From: Brevibacterium iodinum ATCC 49514
Lineage (GTDB): Bacteria > Actinomycetota > Actinomycetes > Actinomycetales > Brevibacteriaceae
DNA length: 64,000 nucleotides
Assembly: GCF_900169265.1 (NCBI RefSeq)
Contig: NZ_FXYX01000001.1
Location: 372,001-436,000 of the forward strand
Direction: 5' to 3'
Positions 44,427-52,251 of this stretch are shown piece after piece. The notes beneath the pieces were generated by a model. The model was given only the letters and a program-made list of their open reading frames with translations, was not told the origin of the DNA and made no database searches. The position numbers and the translations under genes were made by a program. How positions within the stretch are numbered: position 1 is the first letter of the stretch; every line of letters begins with the position of its first letter.

Positions 44427-45227
44427 TCAGAGGAACCGGTGGATCGCGTCGCCGGCTTCGCGCATCACCGGCATGACGTCGACGACGCGGTCGGTGCCCG
44501 GCTCCCAGTTCGCGAACACCGCATAGGCGACGCGACGCGTAGGCGTCATCACGATCCCGGCATCGGCCCGGATCGTCCCGTTCGTGCCGGTCTTGTTCCA
44601 CACCCACACGTCCCGCTGGTAGTTGTAGTGGGCGAGCGGGTCCAGATCGAACGCCGAGGCGACCATCGAGGTGTCCGCGCCGGCTCCCAACCAGCGCCGG
44701 AAGACCTCGTTCGTCGACTCGTCCCAGAACTCGTCTTTGGCGTGCCTTGCCATGAAATCACTGAGCTCCGCGGCCGTGCCCGTCGACAGGGTCCGCGGTG
44801 CCTTGGCCGGACGCGGCCAACGCAGAAAGTCGTGCAGACCCGAGTTCCGGTACCCGAGCTTCTCCACCTGATTCCCAACATTCTCCAGCCCGACCCTGCG
44901 GATGAGCACGTTCGTGGCGAAGTTGTCGCTGAACGCGCCGATGAGCAGAGCGACGTCGAAGATGCTCAGGTCGTCCTGCTCCATGAGGTACCAGATCCCC
45001 GACTCGTCAACCCTCTCCGAAGGCCGCCGATGCAGGCGTTCCTCCAGGTCAAGCGTGCCGTCCTTGAACATCTGCAAGGCAGTGTGGAGCAGGAAGACCT
45101 TGCCCATGCTGGCCGTGTCGAGTTCGTCGTTCTCATTGTGGGCGAACACCCGTTCCCCGCTGTCGACGTCGAAGGCCAGAGCGCTGAAGCGCACTCCGGG
45201 CAGTCCATCGAATTTCAAATCGCTCAT
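44427..45227 (-). CDS. Class-A-beta-lactamase-like serine hydrolase without signal peptide
   Basis: A 266-residue protein of the penicilloyl-serine transferase fold. The three motifs are present and properly spaced: Ser40-Met-Gly-Lys43, Ser100-Asp-Asn102 and Lys212-Thr-Gly214. No omega-loop E-x-x-L-N is found, and no signal peptide or lipobox, so it is cytoplasmic and probably not an ordinary resistance enzyme. Start ATG 45227 is best spaced from AGGAG; two ATGs precede it. Between an LD-carboxypeptidase and DUF3870, it may act on D-amino-acid peptides. Confidence 0.83.
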   Translation of the reverse strand: MSDLKFDGLPGVRFSALAFDVDSGERVFAHNENDELDTASMGKVFLLHTALQMFKDGTLDLEERLHRRPSERVDESGIWYLMEQDDLSIFDVALLIGAFSDNFATNVLIRRVGLENVGNQVEKLGYRNSGLHDFLRWPRPAKAPRTLSTGTAAELSDFMARHAKDEFWDESTNEVFRRWLGAGADTSMVASAFDLDPLAHYNYQRDVWVWNKTGTNGTIRADAGIVMTPTRRVAYAVFANWEPGTDRVVDVMPVMREAGDAIHRFL

Positions 45228-45255
45228 CATCATGCTCCTATCCGTCTGGTTTCGT

Positions 45256-46266
45256 TCATGCCTGCCCAGCCGCGCGATCCACCCACAGCCGCGGCCGCTC
45301 CCCGGGCTCCGCCTCGAGCGTGACGTCGACGCCGAGTGGGGCACTCGGCGCATCGGGATCGTGGCCGAAGCCCATCTCCGACACGATCGGTATTCCCAGA
45401 CCGCCGAGGTAGTCGATCATCAGCGCCTCCACCTCGTGGACGGGCGCGCAGTCCTCCCACGAGCCGAGCACCACCGCATCCGCCGAGGTGAACCACCCGC
45501 CGCGGACCAGCTGCACCATGAGATTGTCGAGCCGGTACAGCTCTTCGTCGACGTCTTCGAGCATGAGGATGCTCGGACCCCGACGGTCGCGTCGTTCCCG
45601 CACGTCGCTGAGCTCGGGACTGCCCATCCCAGCGGCGATGAGACTGAGATTTCCCCCGCCGAGGCGGCCCTTCGCCGACCCCGGAACCAACGTCTGTGCC
45701 CGGCTGAGCGGGCGGGCCGCGTCTTCTGCGGGGAAGCCGAGCTCGCGGCCGCCCCAGGGATGAACCAGCCACGAGGCCACCTCGTCGGGGACGACCGTCG
45801 AATTCTTGAACGGGTCGTTGCCGACCATCGGGCAGAACAGGGTGGCCACCCCGAGGTGATGGTCCCAGGCCTGGTGGAATGCGGTGATGTCCGAGGAGCC
45901 GGTGAGCAGCTTGGGACGGCCGTCGCGGCGCAGCATGTGCCGGCGCACGAGGTCGAAGTCGATGCCGTCGAGCAGGCGCATGGCTCCGAACCCGCCGCGC
46001 AGCGCGATGACCGCATCCGTGTCCGGATCGCACCAGGCGTCGACGAGGTCGGCCCGGCGCTCGGCGTCCGTGCCGGCGAGGTACTTCACCCGCGGATGGC
46101 GGGCGCGGATGTGCTCACCGGGCACAACGCGCAGCCCCCAGGATTCGAGCTGAGCGATGGCTCGTTGCAGCGATTCCTCGTCGGTGGGTCCCGACGGCGC
46201 GATCAGCCGAACTGTGTCGCCGGCGGCCAAGGGTGCCGTTTCGAGGTACGGGCTCGATTTACTCAT
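45256..46266 (-). CDS. LD-carboxypeptidase (S66, LdcA/MccF-like)
   Basis: A 336-residue S66 serine peptidase. The nucleophile is in LLTGSSDITAFHQ (Ser of G-S-S-D), the catalytic Glu in LMLEDVDEELYRLDN and His in SEMGFGHD. LdcA enzymes cut the L,D-bond after the diaminoacid in muropeptide tetrapeptides; MccF and B. subtilis YkfA are relatives. The start overlaps the ABC ATPase stop by eight bases. Placement right behind a peptide importer supports intracellular peptide trimming. Confidence 0.9.
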   Translation of the reverse strand: MSKSSPYLETAPLAAGDTVRLIAPSGPTDEESLQRAIAQLESWGLRVVPGEHIRARHPRVKYLAGTDAERRADLVDAWCDPDTDAVIALRGGFGAMRLLDGIDFDLVRRHMLRRDGRPKLLTGSSDITAFHQAWDHHLGVATLFCPMVGNDPFKNSTVVPDEVASWLVHPWGGRELGFPAEDAARPLSRAQTLVPGSAKGRLGGGNLSLIAAGMGSPELSDVRERRDRRGPSILMLEDVDEELYRLDNLMVQLVRGGWFTSADAVVLGSWEDCAPVHEVEALMIDYLGGLGIPIVSEMGFGHDPDAPSAPLGVDVTLEAEPGERPRLWVDRAAGQA

Positions 46267-47914
46267 TCCTCACCAGACTCTGACTTCCCAGTCGGGGAAC
46301 CGCGGCGAGCAGCTCCTGCGTGTACTCGTGCTGCGGATCGGACAGCACCCTGTCGACCTCACCGTATTCGACGATCTCGCCTCTCTTCATCACGGCCACC
46401 GTATCCGCGATGTTCCAGGCCAGGCCGAGGTCGTGGGTGATGATGAGCGCACTCATTCCGAGGTTCTTCTTCAGCGCGAGGAACAGCGACAGGATCTCCC
46501 CGCGCACCGAGGCATCCAGCGACGCCACCGGCTCGTCGGCGATGAGCACCTGCGGGTCGAGCGCCAGTGCGCCGGCGATGACGACGCGTTGCCGCTGTCC
46601 GCCGGAGAGTTCCTGCGGAATCGCTTCCAGATAGTCCTCGGCCGGGGTGAGTTCGGCGGCTTCGAGCGCGCCGATGACCCTCTCGTGCTCGCGGTCCTTG
46701 ATTCCCTGCACCTTCAGACCTTCGACCACGGCTTCGTACACGCTGCGTTTGGGATTGAGCGATCCGGCCGGATCCTGCAGAACCATCTGCACCTTCCGCC
46801 GGAATGCTCGCAGCTCCTTCGCCTTCTTCGGCAGAGCCTTGCCCCCGAACGACAGCTGGGAACCCGCTTCCACCTCCTGCAGACCGAGCAGTGACCGCGC
46901 CAGAGTCGTCTTTCCCGAACCGGACTGGCCGACGACGGCAAGGATCTCCGCCTTCCGCAGCTGCAGATCCACACCGCGCACCGCACGTTCACGACCCCGG
47001 CGGGTGTCGAAGGCGACACTGAGGTTCTTCGCCTCGAGCACCACCTCATCCGTCATGGTGAACGGTTCGGCACGGATCACCTCGGCGGGCTTGAGTGTCC
47101 GGGGGTTCAGCCGGGATTCGGGGTCCCCGATCTGCGGAAAGGCACCGGCGAGCTGCTTCGTGTAATCCTCCTGCGGAGACAGGCACACTTCGTCGCTGGG
47201 ACCGTATTCGACGAGGCGGCCGTGGCGCATGATCGCGAGATTCGCGCACACGGCGGAGAGCACGGCGAGGTCGTGGCTGATCATCAGCAGGGAGATTCCG
47301 CGCTCGGCGACGAGACGAGCCAGACCGGACAGGATCTGCTTCTGCACGATGACGTCGAGAGCAGTCGTCGGCTCGTCGGCGATGATGATATCGGGTTCGC
47401 AGGCGAGCGCCATGGCGATCATGATGCGCTGTTTCTGCCCGCCGGAGAGCTCGTGCGGATACGCGCTCGACTTCGATGCCTCGAGGTTGACCTCGGCGAG
47501 GAGTTCGAACATCCGGTCCCGGCGCTTCTGCGGGGTCGTCCACGTGCCCTTCGAGTGATGTTCGAGGGCTTCGATGATCTGGCTTCCCACCTCGCGGACG
47601 GGATTGAGAGAGTGCAGAGCGCCCTGGAAGACGATCGAGGCCTGAGCCCACCTGACAGCGCGGATCTGGCCGAAACTCAGCTCCCGAATGTCCTGCCCGC
47701 CGAGGAGGACCCGCCCCTCGAGGCGAGCCGACTTCGGCAGCAGGCGCAGAGCCGACATGATCAGGGTCGACTTCCCCGACCCCGACTCCCCCGCGATGCC
47801 TAGAGTGGCACCGGCGGGCAGGTCGAGACTGACGTCTTTCACGGCGACGACATCGCCGCGGTCGGATGAGGAGCGGTAGGTGATCGAAACGTTCTCGAAA
47901 TGAAGATCGGTCAT
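46259..47914 (-). CDS. Peptide ABC transporter, fused double ATPase (DppD-DppF type)
   Basis: A 551-residue protein with two complete ABC domains in tandem. Domain 1: Walker A GESGSGKST, signature LSGGQKQR, Walker B IIIADEP. Domain 2: Walker A GQSGSGKTT, signature LSGGQRQR, Walker B LIADEP. The Opp/Dpp-type C-terminal SP-x-x-YT motifs (SPQEDYTKQL, DPQHEYTQEL) follow each. It powers the importer formed with the neighbouring permeases. Its start overlaps the upstream permease stop by one base (TGATG), and its end overlaps ldcA. Confidence 0.93.
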   Translation of the reverse strand: MTDLHFENVSITYRSSSDRGDVVAVKDVSLDLPAGATLGIAGESGSGKSTLIMSALRLLPKSARLEGRVLLGGQDIRELSFGQIRAVRWAQASIVFQGALHSLNPVREVGSQIIEALEHHSKGTWTTPQKRRDRMFELLAEVNLEASKSSAYPHELSGGQKQRIMIAMALACEPDIIIADEPTTALDVIVQKQILSGLARLVAERGISLLMISHDLAVLSAVCANLAIMRHGRLVEYGPSDEVCLSPQEDYTKQLAGAFPQIGDPESRLNPRTLKPAEVIRAEPFTMTDEVVLEAKNLSVAFDTRRGRERAVRGVDLQLRKAEILAVVGQSGSGKTTLARSLLGLQEVEAGSQLSFGGKALPKKAKELRAFRRKVQMVLQDPAGSLNPKRSVYEAVVEGLKVQGIKDREHERVIGALEAAELTPAEDYLEAIPQELSGGQRQRVVIAGALALDPQVLIADEPVASLDASVRGEILSLFLALKKNLGMSALIITHDLGLAWNIADTVAVMKRGEIVEYGEVDRVLSDPQHEYTQELLAAVPRLGSQSLVRNE

Positions 47915-48897
47915 CAGCGGCTCCTCAGGGCAGGGTTGATGATGGCCTCGAATGCGCGCCCGACCATCGTGAACGCGAGCACGACGAGCAGGATCGCCAC
48001 ACCCGGGGTGAGCACGTACCACCAGTAGCCGGAGGTCGCCGCGGACACGTCCATCGAGTTCTTCAGGATCGTGCCCCACGATTCCTTCGACGTGTCCCCG
48101 AGGCCGAGGAACGACAGCGTCGATTCGGCGATGATCGCCCCACCGACGGTCAGCGTCGTGTTCGCGAGCACGAGTGGCATCACCGCCGGCAGCAGATGAC
48201 GGAACAGGATATGGGAATGCCCGGCACCGAGGATGCGCGCCCTTTCGATGTAGAGCCGGGATTCGACGCTCAACGTCTGCGACCGCACGATCCGTGCGGT
48301 CGACGCCCATGAGGTCAGTCCGATGGCGACGACGATCGTGAAGACACCGCGTTCGAGAACGGAGGACAGCACGATCGCGAGAAGCAGGGACGGCAGGACG
48401 ATGAAGAAGTCGACGATGCGCATGATGATGCCGCCGAACAGCCCCGTGAAGTGACCGGCGGCCAGGCCCATGATGGTGCCGATGATCATCGACATGACGG
48501 TCGCTGCGACGCCGACGAGGATCGACACGCGCGCTCCCCAGAGGATGCGCACCCACAGCTCCCGTCCCAGGTCATCGGTGCCCAGGGGGTGGTCAAGGCT
48601 CGGCGGGGCATAGCGCGGCACGTCGAGCTGCTTCGTGACATCGAGCATCGAGGCCGGGGCGATGAGCGGGGCGGCGATCGCGATGACGATGAAGAACAGG
48701 AGCACGACGGCGCCGATGAGCGCCGGGACGTCGGAGCGGAAGAGCGCCCAGTTCTTCTTCGCGTTGTTCAGGCGGCGTTCGCGCACGAGCTTCGCGCCGT
48801 CGACGGCAGGGGTGGATCCCCGTGTCTCCGAACCACGCGGGTTCGGTTCGTTCGATGAGGGGCCGGGGGCCGCCTCGGCAGGGGTGTTCGCGCTCAT
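47914..48897 (-). CDS. Peptide ABC transporter permease (DppC type)
   Basis: A 327-residue permease. After a Pro/Ser-rich N-terminus, a first helix about residues 57-78 and a periplasmic segment with HPLGTDDLGRELWVRILWGARVS precede the BPD domain; the EAA loop is ERARILGAGHSHILFRHLLPAVMP. DppC-type features (TDDLGRD/E) are diagnostic. Start at ATG 48897 overlaps the dppB stop. Confidence 0.93.
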   Translation of the reverse strand: MSANTPAEAAPGPSSNEPNPRGSETRGSTPAVDGAKLVRERRLNNAKKNWALFRSDVPALIGAVVLLFFIVIAIAAPLIAPASMLDVTKQLDVPRYAPPSLDHPLGTDDLGRELWVRILWGARVSILVGVAATVMSMIIGTIMGLAAGHFTGLFGGIIMRIVDFFIVLPSLLLAIVLSSVLERGVFTIVVAIGLTSWASTARIVRSQTLSVESRLYIERARILGAGHSHILFRHLLPAVMPLVLANTTLTVGGAIIAESTLSFLGLGDTSKESWGTILKNSMDVSAATSGYWWYVLTPGVAILLVVLAFTMVGRAFEAIINPALRSR

Positions 48898-50087
48898 CAG
48901 GCCCTCCTGACGCGGGGATCGAGGAATCGGTAGACGATGTCGGCGGCGAGGTTCATCACGATGATGATCGCGGAGAACACGACGAAGGTGCCCTGCAGCA
49001 GCGGCAGGTCGGGGCCGCGAATGGCCTCGAAGGTGAGTTTGCCCAGCCCCGGCCACGAGAACACGGCTTCGACGGTGACGGCGCCGGCGATGAGCCCGCC
49101 GATGTGGAGGAAGACGACGGTGACGGTCGGCAGCAGCGCATTGGGCACGGCGTGACGGCGGCGGACCTCATCCTCGGTGAGGCCTTTCGCGCGGGCGGTC
49201 GTGAGGTAGTCCTCGTTCATCTCCTCGAGCAGGGAGGCGCGCATGATCATGAGGAACTGCGCGTAGACGACGGCGACGAGCGAGATGACGGGGAGGATGA
49301 GGTGTTTGATGACGTCGATGATTCCGGCCGGTGACCACGGGTCGAGGCCGGGGGTGATCATGCCGCCGGTGGGCAGCCATTGGAGGGTGCCGCCGAAGAT
49401 CATGAGCAGGATGAGGCCGAGCCAGAACGTCGGCACGGACCAGAAGATCAGCGAGGTCGAGGACGCGAGCTTGTCGAACAGGGTGTTGCGGCGCCAGGCT
49501 GAGAGCTGTCCGAGCCACAGGCCCAGGACGATGGCGATGACGGCCGCGGTGGCGGTGAGCAGCAGGGTCGGGCCGAGGTATTCGCCGATGAGCGCGGACA
49601 CCGATTTCCGGTATACGTAGGACTCGCCGAGGTCGCCGGTGACGATGCCGACGAGGTAGTCCCAGAACTGGACGATGACGGGTTTGTCGAGTCCGTACTG
49701 GCTGCGCAGTTCGGCGATCTGCGCCGGGGACATCGGTCGTTCCTTCGCGATCTTGAGCACGGGATCGCCGGGCAGCATCCGGAACGCGAAGAAGCCGAGC
49801 ACGATGACGAGGACCATCGAGGTCGCGGCCCCGCCGAGCTTGCGCAGGAAGTAGCGGGTGAACGATCCGCCGGCCGGTGGTTCGTCCATATCGACGATGG
49901 CGGGGTTCGCCGGCTTGGCGAAATTCGCGTCGGCAGGGTTCGCGTTGGCGGGGTCCGCGTCGGCGGGGTTCGCGGATTCCTTCGCCGAGGCGGGACTGGG
50001 GTTCGTGGGGTCGGTGCCCGGGTTCGCCGTGCCCGTTCCTCGGTCAGGGCGATCCCCGGAATGGGGATCGTGGGTGGGTGTGCTCAC
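48897..50087 (-). CDS. Peptide ABC transporter permease (DppB type) with Asn/Pro/Ala-rich N-tail
   Basis: A 396-residue permease. The first 70 residues are a disordered repeat-rich tail (DPANANPADANFAKPANPA type) not seen in most DppB proteins. Then FTRYFLRKLGGAATSMVLVIVLGFFAFRMLPGDP is the conserved first helix and GDLGESYVYRKSVSALI the DppB signature; the EAA loop is TTARAKGLTEDEVRRRHAVPNALLP. About six helices. It pairs with DppC. Confidence 0.92.
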   Translation of the reverse strand: MSTPTHDPHSGDRPDRGTGTANPGTDPTNPSPASAKESANPADADPANANPADANFAKPANPAIVDMDEPPAGGSFTRYFLRKLGGAATSMVLVIVLGFFAFRMLPGDPVLKIAKERPMSPAQIAELRSQYGLDKPVIVQFWDYLVGIVTGDLGESYVYRKSVSALIGEYLGPTLLLTATAAVIAIVLGLWLGQLSAWRRNTLFDKLASSTSLIFWSVPTFWLGLILLMIFGGTLQWLPTGGMITPGLDPWSPAGIIDVIKHLILPVISLVAVVYAQFLMIMRASLLEEMNEDYLTTARAKGLTEDEVRRRHAVPNALLPTVTVVFLHIGGLIAGAVTVEAVFSWPGLGKLTFEAIRGPDLPLLQGTFVVFSAIIIVMNLAADIVYRFLDPRVRRA

Positions 50088-50102
50088 TGTGGTGCTCCAG
50101 GT

Positions 50103-50210
50103 GGTGGGGACGGGACCGTGGGCCCGGGTGCCGCAAGTGGTGCGGACTGGCCCGTGAGTCCGGGTGCCGCAAGTGGTGGGGACGGGACCGTGGGCCCGGG
50201 TGCCGCAGGT
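50103..50210. repeat. 36-bp minisatellite, three units
   Basis: Units 50103-50138, 50139-50174 and 50175-50210 are each 36 bases ending GGGTGCCGCA(A/G)GT. Units 1 and 3 differ at one base; unit 2 is more diverged. It fills the gap between the binding-protein gene and dppB. Confidence 0.9.
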
Positions 50211-50233
50211 GGTGCGGATGGTGCGGCACCCGG
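50196..50233 (-). terminator. Hairpin at the repeat end, possible attenuator after the binding-protein gene
   Basis: CCGGGTGCCGCA (50196-50207) pairs perfectly with TGCGGCACCCGG (50222-50233), 14-base loop, 17 bases after the binding-protein stop. It may reduce read-through into the permease genes, so that the binding protein is made in excess; this is inference. Confidence 0.55.
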
Positions 50234-50249
50234 ACAGTGGGTGTGGGGA

Positions 50250-52100
50250 CTATTCGCGGTCGTCGGAATTCTTGCGACGGCTGAGCAGCCAGCCGCCTCC
50301 GCCGAGGACGACGATGACCGCTGCCGCGATGCCGATCCAGCCGCCGGCGCCCATTCCGCCTCCGGTGGCTTCCTCTTCGCTGACGGGTTCGACCGAGGAA
50401 TATCCCCAGTAGCCGACCTGGTTGGCGATAGCACCGCCGTCGCTGGGCTGTTTGGTGAAGTTGTCGAACCGGTCGGAGCGGTAGGCCTCGAGCTGGTTCG
50501 GGTACCACAGCGTCACCGAGGGGGCTTCCTCGTAGTGGATGGCCTGGGCCTTCTGCACGAGGTCCTGACGCTTGGCCTGGTCGAGCTCGACGTGCTGAGC
50601 CTGATAGAGCTTGTCGAATTCCTTGTTGCACCAGCCGTCCTGGCTGGTGCCGCCGTTGCCGTCGGCGTCGGGGCGCTGACCGCAGGTGTTGATGCTCAGC
50701 TGGTAGTCGGGATCGGGATTGATCGACCAGCCGGAGAAGTACATATCGTAGTCGCCCTTGGTGGTGCGTTCGGACACCGTGTCGACGTCAGAGGACTCGT
50801 TCTTCAGGTCGATGCCGATGTCCTTCATCCACGGTTTGATGAACTTCGCGGTGCTCTGCTCGATCGGCGCGTCGGCGTCGGTGAGGAAGCGCAGCTGCAG
50901 CTTCTCACCGTCCTTCTCGCGGATGCCGCCGGATCCTTCCTTCCAGCCGGCGTCGTCGAGGAGCTTCTTCGCCTCGGCCACGTCGAATCCGCTGATGACG
51001 GAGCTGTCGGACTTGAGTGCCCAGTCCGGGTAGACGGCAGGAATGAAGCTCGTGGCCGGCTGCGCATAGTCCTGCATGACCTGTTTGCGCAGGGTCTCGG
51101 TGTCGATGCCGGCGCGGATTGCCTGGCGGACCTTCTTGTCCCCCAGCGCCTCGTGGCCGGTGCCGAACTCCTTGCCCTTGGCGTCGGCGACGCCCGGGTT
51201 GATGGAGATTCCGTTGAACCGGCGGCCGTTGCCGTCGTTGAGTTCGACGTTGTGCGCGTTCTCCAGCGCCGTGAACTGGTCGGGGCTGAGCCCGGTGATG
51301 AAGTCGACTTCGCCGGAGCGGATCGCCTGTACCTGCGCATCGGAGTTCGTGTAGTAGCGGTACTGGATCTCGTCGAGCTTCGGCTTGCCGCGCCAGAAGT
51401 TCGGGTTCGCTTTGAGCGTGATCGACTTGTTCGCCTCGTAGCTCTCGAGCTGGAAGGGTCCCGAGCCGACGGACTTCTCATCGTTCTTGAATTCGCCGGG
51501 CTTGTCGATCTTCGACCAGACGTGCTCGGGCACGACGGGGATCTCTTGGCCGGGGTTGTTCGCTTGCGGCTTCTTCAGGGTGATCTTGACGGTGCCGTCG
51601 TCGGGGGCCTCGACTTTGTCGAAGTTCTCGACGAGGCTGCCGTTGGCCACCGCCATCTCTTCCTTCTCCATCATCTGGTTGTAGGTCCAGGCGACGTCTT
51701 TCGAGGTCAGCGGTTCACCGTCGGACCATTTCATGTCCGGACGGATCGTGTAGGTCCAGACCTTGCCCTCGGAGTCCGTGTTCCATTCGGTGGCGAGCCC
51801 CTCGGTGATCGAACCGTCCTTGGCGTCGTTGGCCACCAGGTTCTCGTACATGTACCGGAAGGTGTTCGTCGGCACGAGGTAGAAGGACGTGAACGGGTTG
51901 AAGGAGTCGATGAAACCGTCGGTGGCGATCCGCAGCACGTTCTCCGACGCCGGAGCCTCCGAGGTGGCAGCCTGCGCCGGGGAGACGGCCATCGATCCGG
52001 CAAGGGCGAGTGCTGCGACTCCGGCCAGGCACCGTTGCCAGCCTCTGCGCAGTGAGTGTGAGGTGAGCATCTTCGTCTTTCTTCTCGTGCGGTGATTCAC
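50250..52100 (-). CDS. Peptide-binding protein of the ABC importer, C-terminally membrane anchored
   Basis: A 616-residue family 5 solute-binding protein (DppA/OppA type). A Sec signal (RCLAGVAALALAGSMAVSPAQAA) has no lipobox cysteine; instead the C-terminus has a Gly-rich stretch, one helix (GWIGIAAAVIVVLGGGGWLL) and a basic end SRRKNSDDRE, so it is anchored by a tail helix. The domain has LRIATDGFIDSFNP, NLVANDAKDG and SGPFQLESY, common in peptide-binding proteins. GTG 52100 follows GGGAGGAC. TAGAGT upstream may be the -10. It captures peptides for DppBC. Confidence 0.9.
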   Translation of the reverse strand: MNHRTRRKTKMLTSHSLRRGWQRCLAGVAALALAGSMAVSPAQAATSEAPASENVLRIATDGFIDSFNPFTSFYLVPTNTFRYMYENLVANDAKDGSITEGLATEWNTDSEGKVWTYTIRPDMKWSDGEPLTSKDVAWTYNQMMEKEEMAVANGSLVENFDKVEAPDDGTVKITLKKPQANNPGQEIPVVPEHVWSKIDKPGEFKNDEKSVGSGPFQLESYEANKSITLKANPNFWRGKPKLDEIQYRYYTNSDAQVQAIRSGEVDFITGLSPDQFTALENAHNVELNDGNGRRFNGISINPGVADAKGKEFGTGHEALGDKKVRQAIRAGIDTETLRKQVMQDYAQPATSFIPAVYPDWALKSDSSVISGFDVAEAKKLLDDAGWKEGSGGIREKDGEKLQLRFLTDADAPIEQSTAKFIKPWMKDIGIDLKNESSDVDTVSERTTKGDYDMYFSGWSINPDPDYQLSINTCGQRPDADGNGGTSQDGWCNKEFDKLYQAQHVELDQAKRQDLVQKAQAIHYEEAPSVTLWYPNQLEAYRSDRFDNFTKQPSDGGAIANQVGYWGYSSVEPVSEEEATGGGMGAGGWIGIAAAVIVVLGGGGWLLSRRKNSDDRE

Positions 52101-52251
52101 TTGTCCTCCCGGCCCGGGTGAATCTGGGTGTTCTCCCGGGTCAGAGCAGATGTGTTCTCCATCACTCTACGTTCGAAGTGACGTGAAAACGGCACAACAA
52201 CACACAAATATGCCTGCCGGTCACTGTGCAGATGCCACAGGCGGCTAGAAA

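Noticed and set aside
44427..45227. Beta-lactam resistance gene
   Set aside because: No signal peptide and no omega-loop glutamate; the context is peptide metabolism.
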